Part shown: positions 13,754-20,187 of the stretch, piece by piece
Numbering within the stretch: the first letter of the stretch is position 1
Layout of the letters: each line of letters opens with the position of its first letter
Source of the DNA: a virus
Length of the DNA: 23,098 nucleotides
Direction: 5' to 3' (one strand)
Virus record (IMG/VR): IMGVR_UViG_3300030104_003549
Coordinates: 16,050-39,147 of that record
Translations under genes and position numbers: made by a program
The notes under the pieces: generated by a model
Told to the model about the DNA's origin: nothing
Seen by the model: the letters and a program-made list of their open reading frames with translations, nothing else
The model's database searches: none

Positions 13754-15599
13754 ATTGTCCACCTGCACAGGCAAGTTCTCCACTTAGGTTGGTATTGTCT
13801 TGGTTTTCAATAACTTGAGTTAAGTTAATTTCAGAAAGGGTTGAAATCATCTCTTCATATTGTTTCTTTGTTATTGTTTCAAATGGTGCTTGTTTATATG
13901 TGCCGCCATCATAAGGCAATACAGATAAGCCATTATAATAATGTCTATTCATCCACATCCATTCTCCTACATCTTCCCATTCCTTTTCTTTGATTGAAAT
14001 GGTTGCAGAAACATTGTGAGTATTTAATCCATCTTTATGTCCTGCCCGAACCCAACGAATACTAAAATTCTTTACTCTTTCAAGCAAATCAAATACCTTT
14101 TCTGTACGAATAATAGCATTATCTGGGGCTTTTTGCGGAATACTAATTACTGCTTGCTCAGTAGGATTAAAGTATTCATCTTCCACTAAGTCGGGATGAT
14201 TTTTTGCAAGGTAAGAATAAATTGCTTCATTCTTTCCTACTCTAATTCTACGAATATAATATTTATCATGCCAAGCATGAATACCACTTGAAGTTCCCAA
14301 TACTAAGGAAGTAGTTCCTGCTGGTTTAACGCAAGTTACTCTTGTTGCTTGATTAACTCCTATTACTTCAGCAACTCTTTTATTCTCCATTTTAGCAGCA
14401 AAAGCAGCCATTTCTAAATCTAGTCCTTCTACTACTCCAGATGCAATACCTGTCATAGATACTCCTAATAAAGAATCTTTTTCAGAGTTTTTTTGCCAAA
14501 TTTCTCTTAAATAGTGAAAATCAGTATAACCTGCTTGAAGTGTTCCTAAGAAAGAAGCCGCTTTAACTCGCTCTTCTAAATCAAACTGGTCTTTTACATT
14601 ACTAGCATTAACTTCTGTTAAGTTACAGAATTGATAAGGTCTTAATGCAATTTCACAGCAAGGATTAGTTCCCCAATCTTTGTCATTACTGAAATAAATT
14701 CCAGGTTCTCCGCTACCTGACATTTGTATTCTTTCCCAAAGTTGTAAAAAGAATTCTTTAGTTACTCTATGTCTAAGTAATACTGCTGAATTATTCGCTC
14801 TGCCTCTTTGTGGATTATTTTCCCACCAATTACCAGTCTTAGATGAAATCATTCCCATGTCATCAGCACTAAATAAACTAATCATAGCGGCTCTCCTAAT
14901 ACCTCCACTTAATACTGCGTCGGCAATATGACACATAATATCATGACAATAAATAGAGTTAAGTTGGTATTCACCGCATCGTTGAAGAATACCTTCGATT
15001 TTAACTAAACATTCTCTTAATGGCTGACTTCCTGGCGCTTTTCCACCACTAGTCTTTAATAGAGAACCTTTAGGTCTAATATCAGAATAATCAAAAATAG
15101 GAGTAGAAGTCCTAATTCCCATATAACATTCCATAAGAATCTTTACTGCATCTGCCCAACCTTCTATTGAATCTGCAATTAAATATCTTCTCTGTCTATT
15201 AGGATTAGGCATCTTTAATTCTGGTAATTGTTCAACATGATGTCGTTGAACAGAATAACCTACACCAGTTCCTCCTAATAAAAGAAACATCGCTTCACTA
15301 AATGCAAGATAAGAATCTATTGGCATATAAGCGCAATTGTAAACTCTATTTGGAGAAATCTCAATAGGTTTTCCACCAAACTGCATTGAACGCATAGAGG
15401 GTAATACTTTCTTAGTTAGTACAAAATCATCATAAACTTTGACAATTTCTGTTTCTAAATCAGGATATGATTTAATATGCATATTCATGTTTCTAGTTAC
15501 AATCTCTTTCCATGTTTCCCTTCTTTGCAGTTCTTCTTGATACTTAGCATACTTCATATGCACAGTAATATCGGATAGTATTTCTTGTTCTGTATTCAT
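13743..15599 (-). CDS. nrdJ: Class II (adenosylcobalamin-dependent) ribonucleoside-triphosphate reductase
   Basis: Reduces ribonucleotides to deoxyribonucleotides for viral DNA synthesis, using a B12-derived radical without oxygen. The active site matches the monomeric RTPR family: first redox Cys C89 (YNCAYM), thiyl-radical Cys C314 in NPCCEI with N312 and E316, and second redox Cys C325 in FCNLTEVN, the same 11-residue spacing as C408/C419 of the Lactobacillus enzyme. The C-terminal shuttle pair is C611-x4-C616 (CAGGQCEI). At 618 aa it is well short of RTPR (about 739), with a reduced regulatory region. ATG 15599 has AGGTG 6-7 nt upstream; a TTG at 15608 is less likely. It depends on host cobalamin and thioredoxin-like donors. 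Confidence 0.93.
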   Translation of the reverse strand: MNTEQEILSDITVHMKYAKYQEELQRRETWKEIVTRNMNMHIKSYPDLETEIVKVYDDFVLTKKVLPSMRSMQFGGKPIEISPNRVYNCAYMPIDSYLAFSEAMFLLLGGTGVGYSVQRHHVEQLPELKMPNPNRQRRYLIADSIEGWADAVKILMECYMGIRTSTPIFDYSDIRPKGSLLKTSGGKAPGSQPLRECLVKIEGILQRCGEYQLNSIYCHDIMCHIADAVLSGGIRRAAMISLFSADDMGMISSKTGNWWENNPQRGRANNSAVLLRHRVTKEFFLQLWERIQMSGSGEPGIYFSNDKDWGTNPCCEIALRPYQFCNLTEVNASNVKDQFDLEERVKAASFLGTLQAGYTDFHYLREIWQKNSEKDSLLGVSMTGIASGVVEGLDLEMAAFAAKMENKRVAEVIGVNQATRVTCVKPAGTTSLVLGTSSGIHAWHDKYYIRRIRVGKNEAIYSYLAKNHPDLVEDEYFNPTEQAVISIPQKAPDNAIIRTEKVFDLLERVKNFSIRWVRAGHKDGLNTHNVSATISIKEKEWEDVGEWMWMNRHYYNGLSVLPYDGGTYKQAPFETITKKQYEEMISTLSEINLTQVIENQDNTNLSGELACAGGQCEI

Positions 15600-15601
15600 C
15601 T

Positions 15602-15976
15602 TCAACACCTCAATTTTGTTTTCTTTGGGAATTTATCTATGGTTGTAAACGACGACAACCATTGTCCGTTTTTCAAAACGACCCATTCCTTTTCTTCTTT
15701 AAATTCCCATGAAGAAAAGTCCTTTATGCTATCTTCTCCATTGTCTGCAATTAAAGAGTCAATGGAAGTATAGGTTTTATCGCCATAACTGACAATAGTT
15801 TCACCCATACAGATTATTTTTGCTTTTTCTGTAAATGCGAGAATAGTCCCGCTTGAATAAAAATCTGGTTTAAAACAAACATTGTTGTTCAATACCGTTA
15901 GTTGGTTAAGTTTCCAACCCTTATCCTTTGTTACTAAATTATACGCCTCTGTTCCTATAAAATATTTTAAATTCAT
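15602..15976 (-). CDS. Hypothetical beta-rich protein
   Basis: A 124-aa protein upstream of the reductase gene, ending 2 nt before its start. It has many short beta-like strands (TVLNNNVCFKPDF, TILAFTEKAKIICMG, WVVLKNGQWLSSF), perhaps a small SH3/WW-like barrel. I chose ATG 15976 because GGTGA lies 5 nt upstream; the open frame to 15988 would start with TTG. It sits just after the terminator-like hairpin. Function unknown. Confidence 0.7.
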   Translation of the reverse strand: MNLKYFIGTEAYNLVTKDKGWKLNQLTVLNNNVCFKPDFYSSGTILAFTEKAKIICMGETIVSYGDKTYTSIDSLIADNGEDSIKDFSSWEFKEEKEWVVLKNGQWLSSFTTIDKFPKKTKLRC

Positions 15977-15986
15977 GCCCATCACC

Positions 15987-16026
15987 AAAAAAAGGGAGAG
16001 CCAAGACTATTAGCCCCGACTCTCCC
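15987..16026 (-). terminator. Hairpin plus T-run terminator after the Ubl gene
   Basis: Inverted repeat GGGAGAG (15994-16000) and CTCTCCC (16020-16026), 7 bp with a 19-nt loop. On the minus strand it is followed at once by seven Ts (15987-15993). It lies 31 nt downstream of the Ubl stop and before the 124-aa gene, so it should end or attenuate the Ubl transcript. Some read-through could feed the reductase genes. Confidence 0.7.
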
Positions 16027-16057
16027 GATACGAGAGAGAACTTAAAGATTACTAAAT

Positions 16058-16264
16058 CTAAAGTTTTCCTCCAACGATTGCTGGACTGAGGGTTACTGCC
16101 TCAATGTCATCCCATGCAATTTCGGAGATTTGCTCTCTTGATGTCAATTCACCATCAATAAACACCCAATGCGTAGGGTGCGTGTTGATTTGTTCTATTA
16201 CTTCTTCCGCACTAAGCGCAAGTTCCGTGTGGCCTGTTTCATTCATAATTGTTAAGTTTATCAT
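16058..16264 (-). CDS. Ubiquitin-like beta-grasp protein with C-terminal GG-KL
   Basis: A 68-aa protein. The pattern fits a beta-grasp Ubl (SAMP/MoaD/ThiS size): strands at 2-7 (INLTIM) and 13-17, a helix at 18-28 (SAEEVIEQINT), a strand 'WVFIDGEL' (33-40), a short helix, and a last strand 'IEAVTLSPAIV' leading to G65-G66. Two residues (K-L) follow the diglycine, so trimming would be needed, as for SUMO/NEDD8 or some bacterial Ubls. The start ATG 16264 has AGGTGA 5 nt upstream; a longer frame to 16315 lacks such a site and would include the promoter. It is flanked by its own TATA box and terminator. The E1-like and JAMM genes lie 5-7 kb away. The fold is assigned by eye; a MoaD/ThiS sulfur carrier is the main alternative. 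Confidence 0.75.
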   Translation of the reverse strand: MINLTIMNETGHTELALSAEEVIEQINTHPTHWVFIDGELTSREQISEIAWDDIEAVTLSPAIVGGKL

Positions 16265-16298
16265 ATTGTTCACCTGTGTTTTTCTTATGTTCTCTTCC

Positions 16299-16306
16299 TT
16301 TATATA
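16299..16306 (-). promoter_or_regulatory. Archaeal TATA box for the Ubl gene
   Basis: On the minus strand TATATAAA is followed by GG. It is centred about 38 nt before the Ubl ATG. A start about 25 nt downstream would fall near 16276, giving a leader of about 12 nt that just holds the AGGTGA ribosome site. This is the clearest archaeal promoter in the window and suits the virus-encoded TFB. Confidence 0.65.
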
Positions 16307-16317
16307 CCGACTCATTC

Positions 16318-16575
16318 TTAAGACATATCCTTGTCCATTATCTCATATTGTCGTTGTTCTGTTAGATACGAGTTTAATATCATATCTAGTTTTTCTGGTA
16401 ATGCATCAATAATTCCACATATTAGTTTTCTATTCAAAGAAATCCATATCTTGTGATAAGTATTGATTATTACCTTTGGTTCATCCTTTTCGTTCATAGT
16501 TATTACAATAGGGGGCAATTCTTCATCATCCACTACTCTAAATTCTACTGGTTTTGCTTTTTCTATTACATTCAT
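16318..16575 (-). CDS. Hypothetical protein (85 aa)
   Basis: An 85-aa protein following tRNA-Arg by 22 nt. GGAG lies 8 nt before the ATG. It has a beta-rich middle (PPIVITMNEKDEPKVIINTYHKIWISLN) and a helical end. The motif is not recognised. It ends 12 nt before the Ubl TATA box, marking the boundary of the upstream transcript. Confidence 0.7.
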   Translation of the reverse strand: MNVIEKAKPVEFRVVDDEELPPIVITMNEKDEPKVIINTYHKIWISLNRKLICGIIDALPEKLDMILNSYLTEQRQYEIMDKDMS

Positions 16576-16597
16576 TTTTATTTCTCCTTTTTGGAAT

Positions 16598-16672
16598 TGG
16601 TGGGCGTAACAGGAGTCGAACCCGTATCTTCGGCTTAGAAGGCCAAAATGCTATCCATTACACCATACGCCC
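16598..16672 (-). tRNA. tRNA-Arg (anticodon TCT), CCA encoded
   Basis: On the minus strand a full cloverleaf can be drawn. The acceptor GGGCGTA (16666-16672) pairs with TACGCCC (16602-16608). The anticodon stem TTGGC/GCCGA carries loop CTTCTAA, giving TCT, which reads AGA. The T-arm is ACGGG-TTCGACT-CCTGT. Discriminator A and an encoded CCA follow (16598-16600). It starts only 7 nt after the stop of the 91-aa gene, so it is probably cut out of a longer mRNA. It would supply the rare-in-host, common-in-virus AGA codon. Confidence 0.93.
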
Positions 16673-16679
16673 TGTTTAA

Positions 16680-16955
16680 TCAAACATACGACAAAAGTGC
16701 GGGTATGTTTTTAGAATGGACTAAAGTTTCTAGTCTATCCGTTGAATCTTGGTTTGTTCTGAGTATGGCAGACGAGACAACCTCAATCATTTTTTCATGG
16801 CTAGTATTCCTCAGAACTACTCTAATTTGCATTTCTAGTTCTTCAAGGAACTTGGCTTCATGTAAGCATGAAGGGCATTGTATCTTCATCACAACGTCAT
16901 GATTATAGTCAGTCTGAGTAATGAATCCTTTACCGTTACATTCTTCGCAACTCAT
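16680..16955 (-). CDS. Zinc-knuckle protein (DnaJ-like Cys pairs)
   Basis: A 91-aa protein with C3-E-E-C-N-G-K-G-F at the N-terminus and C27-P-S-C at 27-30, a CxxCxGxG-type zinc knuckle. A helical tail follows (KFLEELEMQIRVVLRN...). Its ATG overlaps the upstream stop (ATGA). Its stop lies 7 nt before tRNA-Arg. Function unknown; DnaJ-like knuckles often bind unfolded protein or partners. Confidence 0.75.
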   Translation of the reverse strand: MSCEECNGKGFITQTDYNHDVVMKIQCPSCLHEAKFLEELEMQIRVVLRNTSHEKMIEVVSSAILRTNQDSTDRLETLVHSKNIPALLSYV

Positions 16956-17197
16956 TCTAATTTCACCTCTTTATAGTATTCATTAAAGAGGGTTTTACAA
17001 GTTGGGTGTTTGTAGTCTACTTCTCCACCATCTATATCAATATCATATTCCACATAATCATCATTATTGTAAATAATTGCTAATGTGGAATACTTAATAT
17101 GATATTGTTTCACGTTATTCCAATCTATATCATAGTCATCCAAATTAACTTCAATGTGTGCTTCATATGTTAATTCTAAAAATCTAGGTTTCTCCAT
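16952..17197 (-). CDS. Hypothetical acidic protein
   Basis: An 81-aa, strongly acidic, beta-rich protein (EAHIEVNLDDYDIDWNNV, YVEYDIDIDGGEVDY). I use ATG 17197 because GGAGG lies 7 nt upstream and it overlaps the preceding stop (TGATG); a longer frame to 17245 has no site. Function unknown. Confidence 0.7.
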   Translation of the reverse strand: MEKPRFLELTYEAHIEVNLDDYDIDWNNVKQYHIKYSTLAIIYNNDDYVEYDIDIDGGEVDYKHPTCKTLFNEYYKEVKLE

Positions 17198-17448
17198 CAA
17201 AATTCCTCCGTTAAAACGAATTCTTTTGTCTCCTTTTGATTCCAATATTGATAAACCAGCATAGTTGCAATCATATAGTTATAGTTAGTTGAACTAGGAT
17301 TTTCTTGAAACATCTCATAACACGTTTGCATATACACATTAGCGTTTGTTAGTCCTAATTCCTTTACTGAAGATTCAACAGGGTCGTGAACTGAGCCGTG
17401 TTGTTTCTTTAGTATTTCTATTGTTTTTTGTTCTATATTATTAAACAT
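17197..17448 (-). CDS. Hypothetical helical protein
   Basis: An 83-aa helical protein with GGAGG 7 nt before its ATG and an 8-nt overlap with the upstream gene. It contains 'YMIATMLVYQYWNQKETKEFV' near the end, amphipathic rather than membrane-spanning. No family recognised. Confidence 0.7.
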   Translation of the reverse strand: MFNNIEQKTIEILKKQHGSVHDPVESSVKELGLTNANVYMQTCYEMFQENPSSTNYNYMIATMLVYQYWNQKETKEFVLTEEF

Positions 17449-18043
17449 TATTAATCCTCCATTGTTCCATTTGTGTTTCTAAGGTAAACCAATTCGGTCT
17501 ACCTCGTTTACGCCATTCAGCGAAACGCCATTTTCCTTTGATGTAATAATGACGATAAGATTCAGTTACGAATTTCCAATCGTCATCATATACGTTATTG
17601 ATTCTATATTTGTCATCCATAGCAATAGATACTGGAGTTAGCCCAGTAGTGGGAAACTTCCAACTATCTTGCCAATTGATAGGCATTTCTGTATTTACTA
17701 TTCTTTGAAATGAACCATGTTCTTTTCCATATCTAAATGAAAACTCTTTGCATAGTTCATAACCATGCATATAAAGCCAATGAAAGTTCTCTTTACTTTG
17801 CCTAGCCCATATCGTTGAAGGGTGATTTAGCATAGCAGGTTTCATCATTAGTGAACCGTTTTCTTTGTGAAAAGCCTTAAGTTCAGCAAGAGTAGGTTCT
17901 TTATCATTTACTTGAACGTATTGAAAATACAATGCGTTAGTATGTAGCATTTGACAAGTTTCTGTTGGCATTTTGACAACGTGTTTATCAATCATCATTT
18001 TTGCTGAGATAACTGGACTATTTGATAGTGCAAATATATTCAT
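17441..18043 (-). CDS. Conserved phage protein, 'DKHVVKM' family
   Basis: A 200-aa protein like a family I recall from cyanophages and other tailed phages, without an assigned biochemical role. Shared features visible here are the N-terminal MNIFALSNSPVISAKMM, the block DKHVVKMPTETCQML (19-33), and 'HPSTIWARQSKENFHWL' (74-90), then 'SFRYGKEHGSF'. The aromatic- and His-rich C-terminus (YRHYYIKGKWRFAEWRKRGRPNW in part) may bind nucleic acid. AGGTGA precedes the start. Family recognition is from memory and function is unknown. Confidence 0.8.
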   Translation of the reverse strand: MNIFALSNSPVISAKMMIDKHVVKMPTETCQMLHTNALYFQYVQVNDKEPTLAELKAFHKENGSLMMKPAMLNHPSTIWARQSKENFHWLYMHGYELCKEFSFRYGKEHGSFQRIVNTEMPINWQDSWKFPTTGLTPVSIAMDDKYRINNVYDDDWKFVTESYRHYYIKGKWRFAEWRKRGRPNWFTLETQMEQWRINNV

Positions 18044-18216
18044 TCTTGTTCACCTTTCCAATACCAAGTTTGTTCGCCTAATTCGTCTAAAGTCATTTCA
18101 AATGTTTCAGCAATAACTGTCATTGGAATACACATATACCATCCAATTTCACGATTTGAACCATTATATCCTTTGTAATTTTCACGCATAAATTCTATTA
18201 TTTTATTTTTATTCAT
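18040..18216 (-). CDS. Small hypothetical protein (58 aa)
   Basis: A 58-aa ORF filling the gap before the conserved phage gene. AGGTGA lies 5 nt before its ATG. It overlaps both neighbours by 4 nt or less. It begins MNKNKIIEFMRENYKGYNG and ends WYWKGEQE; the aromatic content is high. Function unknown. Confidence 0.65.
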   Translation of the reverse strand: MNKNKIIEFMRENYKGYNGSNREIGWYMCIPMTVIAETFEMTLDELGEQTWYWKGEQE

Positions 18217-18386
18217 AATTTCACCTTCGATTTCATGTATGCTTTATAGGGAGACATACCAAACTCCACAAATTCTTTGAAGCGTTTTACTCGCTTTTGT
18301 TCCTTTTCTATTGTTCTATTCAATAATTCCTTTGAGTAATACCTATGATTACTCTGATGAATTATATCTTTCATGTATATCTTCAT
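18213..18386 (-). CDS. Small basic protein
   Basis: A 57-aa basic helical protein (LLNRTIEKEQKRVKRFKEFVEFGMSPYKAYMKSKVKL in part). ATG 18386 has GGTGG 5 nt upstream; a GTG at 18398 is open but lacks a site. It overlaps the upstream zinc gene by 38 nt. Function unknown; nucleic-acid binding is possible by charge. Confidence 0.6.
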   Translation of the reverse strand: MKIYMKDIIHQSNHRYYSKELLNRTIEKEQKRVKRFKEFVEFGMSPYKAYMKSKVKL

Positions 18387-18561
18387 TACATCCACCACAT
18401 ATTTTTATTATTATTTCTGTTGGTTCCTCTTCAGAACCAAACTCTTCACTAATTATTCTTAGTGTATGAGTTGCTTTTAGAAAGCAGACATGACAATGTA
18501 TTATCTTTGGTCTGCTTGGGAATATTTCTTTGCTTAATATTTTTCTTAACCAGTTTATCAT
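18349..18561 (-). CDS. Small zinc-finger protein
   Basis: A 70-aa protein with H-C-H-V-C at about 22-26 and C-G-G-C at about 55-58, a ClpX-C4 or treble-clef-like zinc site. It is the first gene after the 190-bp structured intergenic region, so it probably leads a transcript. GAGG lies 7 nt before the ATG. Confidence 0.7.
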   Translation of the reverse strand: MINWLRKILSKEIFPSRPKIIHCHVCFLKATHTLRIISEEFGSEEEPTEIIIKICGGCNEDIHERYNSSE

Positions 18562-18751
18562 TTTAAATCCTCATTGGTCGGGGAAAGAACTTCATAGAGA
18601 ATAACTTAACTACTATTTCGATGAGATAACCGTTTTGTTCTTATTATTCGATAAACCCCTAAAGTTGCAGGAAAACAAGTTATGACTTCAAATACCAGAT
18701 GAAGTGAACCTATTTTTAATTTTAAACCTGCGATTTCCGTAGGAAAAAGGT
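18562..18751. ncRNA. Candidate structured RNA or structured leader
   Basis: A 190-bp gap without an ORF, rich in inverted repeats. GGGG (18580-18583)/CCCC (18656-18659) encloses AAGAAC (18585-18590)/GTTCTT (18637-18642) and GAATAA (18599-18604)/TTATTC (18644-18649). The last two interleave, so they could form an H-type pseudoknot. ACTTCA/TGAAGT (18685-18690/18700-18705) makes a separate hairpin. TTAAACCT/AGGTTTAA (18722-18729/18748-18755), with inner TTTCC/GGAAA, makes another. Strand cannot be fixed. On the minus strand it would be the 5' leader of the zinc-finger gene. It could be a viral small RNA or a leader regulator; no known family matches by eye. Confidence 0.4.
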
Positions 18752-18898
18752 TTAACCTAACTGGAATTTGAAATACTGTTCGTAGGCTTCGATTATCTTA
18801 CGAACAGGTTTGTTTTTGTTTTCCTTTAATACTAAATGAAATGATTGAATCATATTCAATAAGTATTCAGCGTCATCATTATACTGCGTATCATCCAT
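18752..18898 (-). CDS. Small hypothetical protein downstream of MazG
   Basis: A 48-aa ORF coupled to the MazG-like gene: GAGGTG, overlapping the MazG stop, is 5 nt before its ATG. The sequence is helical (YLLNMIQSFHLVLKENKNK, then PVRKIIEAYEQYF). It is the last gene before the structured intergenic region. Function unknown. Confidence 0.65.
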   Translation of the reverse strand: MDDTQYNDDAEYLLNMIQSFHLVLKENKNKPVRKIIEAYEQYFKFQLG

Positions 18899-18907
18899 AT
18901 TTACACC

Positions 18908-19231
18908 TCAGAATGATTTACCATGCATATATTCACGGCTTTGATTGTATTCAATCTTTGCAAGTATAGCACCTGCAATATCTAAATCTTTACCGAATGC
19001 ATAATCCATAATACGAATTACTGCATCTGCTAATTCTTCTTCAAGATTACTATACTCAATAATCTTATTTGAAGAAGGATTACCTTGACGAAGTGCCTCT
19101 AATGCTTCTGAAATTTCAGCATGAATTAATGCCATTCTTTCACCATCATTCACTTCATCTTTCCAGAATCCGTGATTAACTGCGTTTTTATACACTTCTT
19201 TTGCTATTTTATTCCATTCTTTTTCAAACAT
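18908..19231 (-). CDS. MazG-like nucleotide pyrophosphohydrolase
   Basis: A 107-aa all-alpha NTP pyrophosphohydrolase. It carries the Mg-binding ExxE...ExxD signature: 'HAEISEALEAL' (about 37-47) and 'EEELADAVIRIMDYA' (about 64-78). Such enzymes hydrolyse NTPs or dNTPs to NMPs plus pyrophosphate, in phages thought to clean nucleotide pools or lower alarmones. The single-domain length is typical of viral copies. GAGGTG lies 8 nt before the ATG, and the gene overlaps its upstream neighbour by 8 nt. It fits with the ribonucleotide reductase as nucleotide metabolism. Confidence 0.85.
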   Translation of the reverse strand: MFEKEWNKIAKEVYKNAVNHGFWKDEVNDGERMALIHAEISEALEALRQGNPSSNKIIEYSNLEEELADAVIRIMDYAFGKDLDIAGAILAKIEYNQSREYMHGKSF

Positions 19232-19406
19232 TTTTCTTCACCTCATGTTCTTTCTTAAATCTTTTAGCAGTTTCTAGACAGGTTTTAGGAGTATCTTCAT
19301 TAATGTTCTCTCCACGTTGAACCTTTAAACTAAATATCCAGTCTGCAATTTGATTAGTTGATGCGCCATCATTTAACATGGCATTTAATTGACTCATTTT
19401 ACTCAT
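19224..19406 (-). CDS. Small hypothetical protein (60 aa)
   Basis: A 60-aa helical protein with AGGTGA 5-6 nt before its ATG, coupled to the MazG-like gene downstream. It contains 'STNQIADWIFSLKVQRGE', which could be a short HTH-like helix pair. No family recognised. Confidence 0.65.
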   Translation of the reverse strand: MSKMSQLNAMLNDGASTNQIADWIFSLKVQRGENINEDTPKTCLETAKRFKKEHEVKKNV

Positions 19407-19415
19407 ATTATCACC

Positions 19416-19544
19416 TCATCGGCAGATTACTGCTATTTTAAATTCTTCTCCACAATCTAGACAGAAAACAGTAATTAAACCGTTATCATCTAATTCATCT
19501 AGAGCATTTACACCATACTTGAAATTAGGATGTTTACAGTTCAT
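19416..19544 (-). CDS. Small zinc-ribbon-like protein (42 aa)
   Basis: A 42-aa ORF with C3-x-H5 at the N-terminus and C28-L-D-C31 later, a minimal zinc-ribbon arrangement around a short beta hairpin (GLITVFCLDCGEEFKIAVI). GGAGG is 7 nt before the ATG and the start overlaps the upstream stop. Function unknown. Confidence 0.6.
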   Translation of the reverse strand: MNCKHPNFKYGVNALDELDDNGLITVFCLDCGEEFKIAVICR

Positions 19545-19723
19545 TGTTTCCCCTCCTGCTTTTCAAGTAATAATTCGTGTAGTATCTCTTCAAATTCGGT
19601 ATCAAGAACTTCATCTGGTATTTGATTACCATATAACATTCTTCTATATACTTCACAAGCATTCTCTAAAGCCTCGATATATATTTGATTGTTTTTAATC
19701 ATTCTCTTTAATTTTTCATCCAT
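19541..19723 (-). CDS. Small coiled-coil protein
   Basis: A 60-aa protein if started at ATG 19723 (MDEKLKRMIKNN...), overlapping the stop of the upstream zinc ORF. An in-frame ATG at 19762 is an alternative. It is helical with heptads (IEALENACEVYRRMLYG, EFEEILHELLLEKQ). Function unknown. Confidence 0.65.
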   Translation of the reverse strand: MDEKLKRMIKNNQIYIEALENACEVYRRMLYGNQIPDEVLDTEFEEILHELLLEKQEGKQ

Positions 19724-19859
19724 TCTTTTCACATCCACAGGTTTGTAGCCTTCTGAAAGCATCAACAAAACTTACACTACATAAGTTGTCAAATTTTGCT
19801 GTTGCATCGCAAGTTTCACACTTTAGTTCTCTTATATCTTTAAATCTATCTTTTAGCAT
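19716..19859 (-). CDS. Small zinc-binding protein (47 aa)
   Basis: A 47-aa ORF with C14-E-T-C17, C27 and C41-G-C43, spaced like a small zinc finger, and a basic N-terminus (MLKDRFKDIRELK). GAGGA lies 6-7 nt before its ATG. The Cys pattern supports coding, although it overlaps alternative starts of the next gene. Function unknown. Confidence 0.55.
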   Translation of the reverse strand: MLKDRFKDIRELKCETCDATAKFDNLCSVSFVDAFRRLQTCGCEKNG

Positions 19860-19861
19860 TT

Positions 19862-20008
19862 TTATTCCTCTGTTTTTTCCTTTAAATTATACCTTACGCT
19901 GTCTCTAATTAATAAAAGTAAATTATAGTTAGTTGTTGTTTCCCAATCTACACCTTCATTACCTTTAAACATTTTAGCAATATCTATTATCAGTTTTCTT
20001 TCTTTCAT
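19862..20008 (-). CDS. Small hypothetical protein (48 aa)
   Basis: A 48-aa ORF with GGAGG exactly 7 nt before its ATG. It starts overlapping the upstream stop and ends 2 nt before the next ATG. It is helical (MKERKLIIDIAKMFKG, NLLLLIRDSVRYNLKEK). Function unknown. Confidence 0.6.
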   Translation of the reverse strand: MKERKLIIDIAKMFKGNEGVDWETTTNYNLLLLIRDSVRYNLKEKTEE

Positions 20009-20181
20009 TCTAAATCCTCCATCGCATCTGTAAAGATAGAAATTAATTCAACCTTTTGGATGTCAGACGTGCAATTATCATACAGTCTTTCAGTCAAAGT
20101 TTCAATCATTTCACTTATACTTTCATCCATCGCTCGTTCAAACCACTTATTCATTTCTTCCATTAATATACTATAATACAT
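20005..20181 (-). CDS. Small acidic hypothetical protein (58 aa)
   Basis: A 58-aa helical, acidic ORF directly after the helicase gene, with AGGTGA (last helicase codons) 6 nt before its ATG. It contains 'MEEMNKWFERAMDESISEMIETLTERL'-type repeats of Glu/Met (quoted in part). Function unknown. Confidence 0.6.
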   Translation of the reverse strand: MYYSILMEEMNKWFERAMDESISEMIETLTERLYDNCTSDIQKVELISIFTDAMEDLE

Positions 20182-20187
20182 ATTTAT

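Noticed and set aside
16058-16315. Longer 85-aa version of the Ubl
   Set aside because: The extra 17 residues would include the TATA box and leader, and the upstream ATG lacks a ribosome site, whereas ATG 16264 has AGGTGA at 5 nt.
18776-18807. 9-bp hairpin CTGTTCGTA/TACGAACAG
   Set aside because: It lies within the coding part of the 48-aa gene and has no T-run in the minus-strand direction; probably chance or minor mRNA structure.
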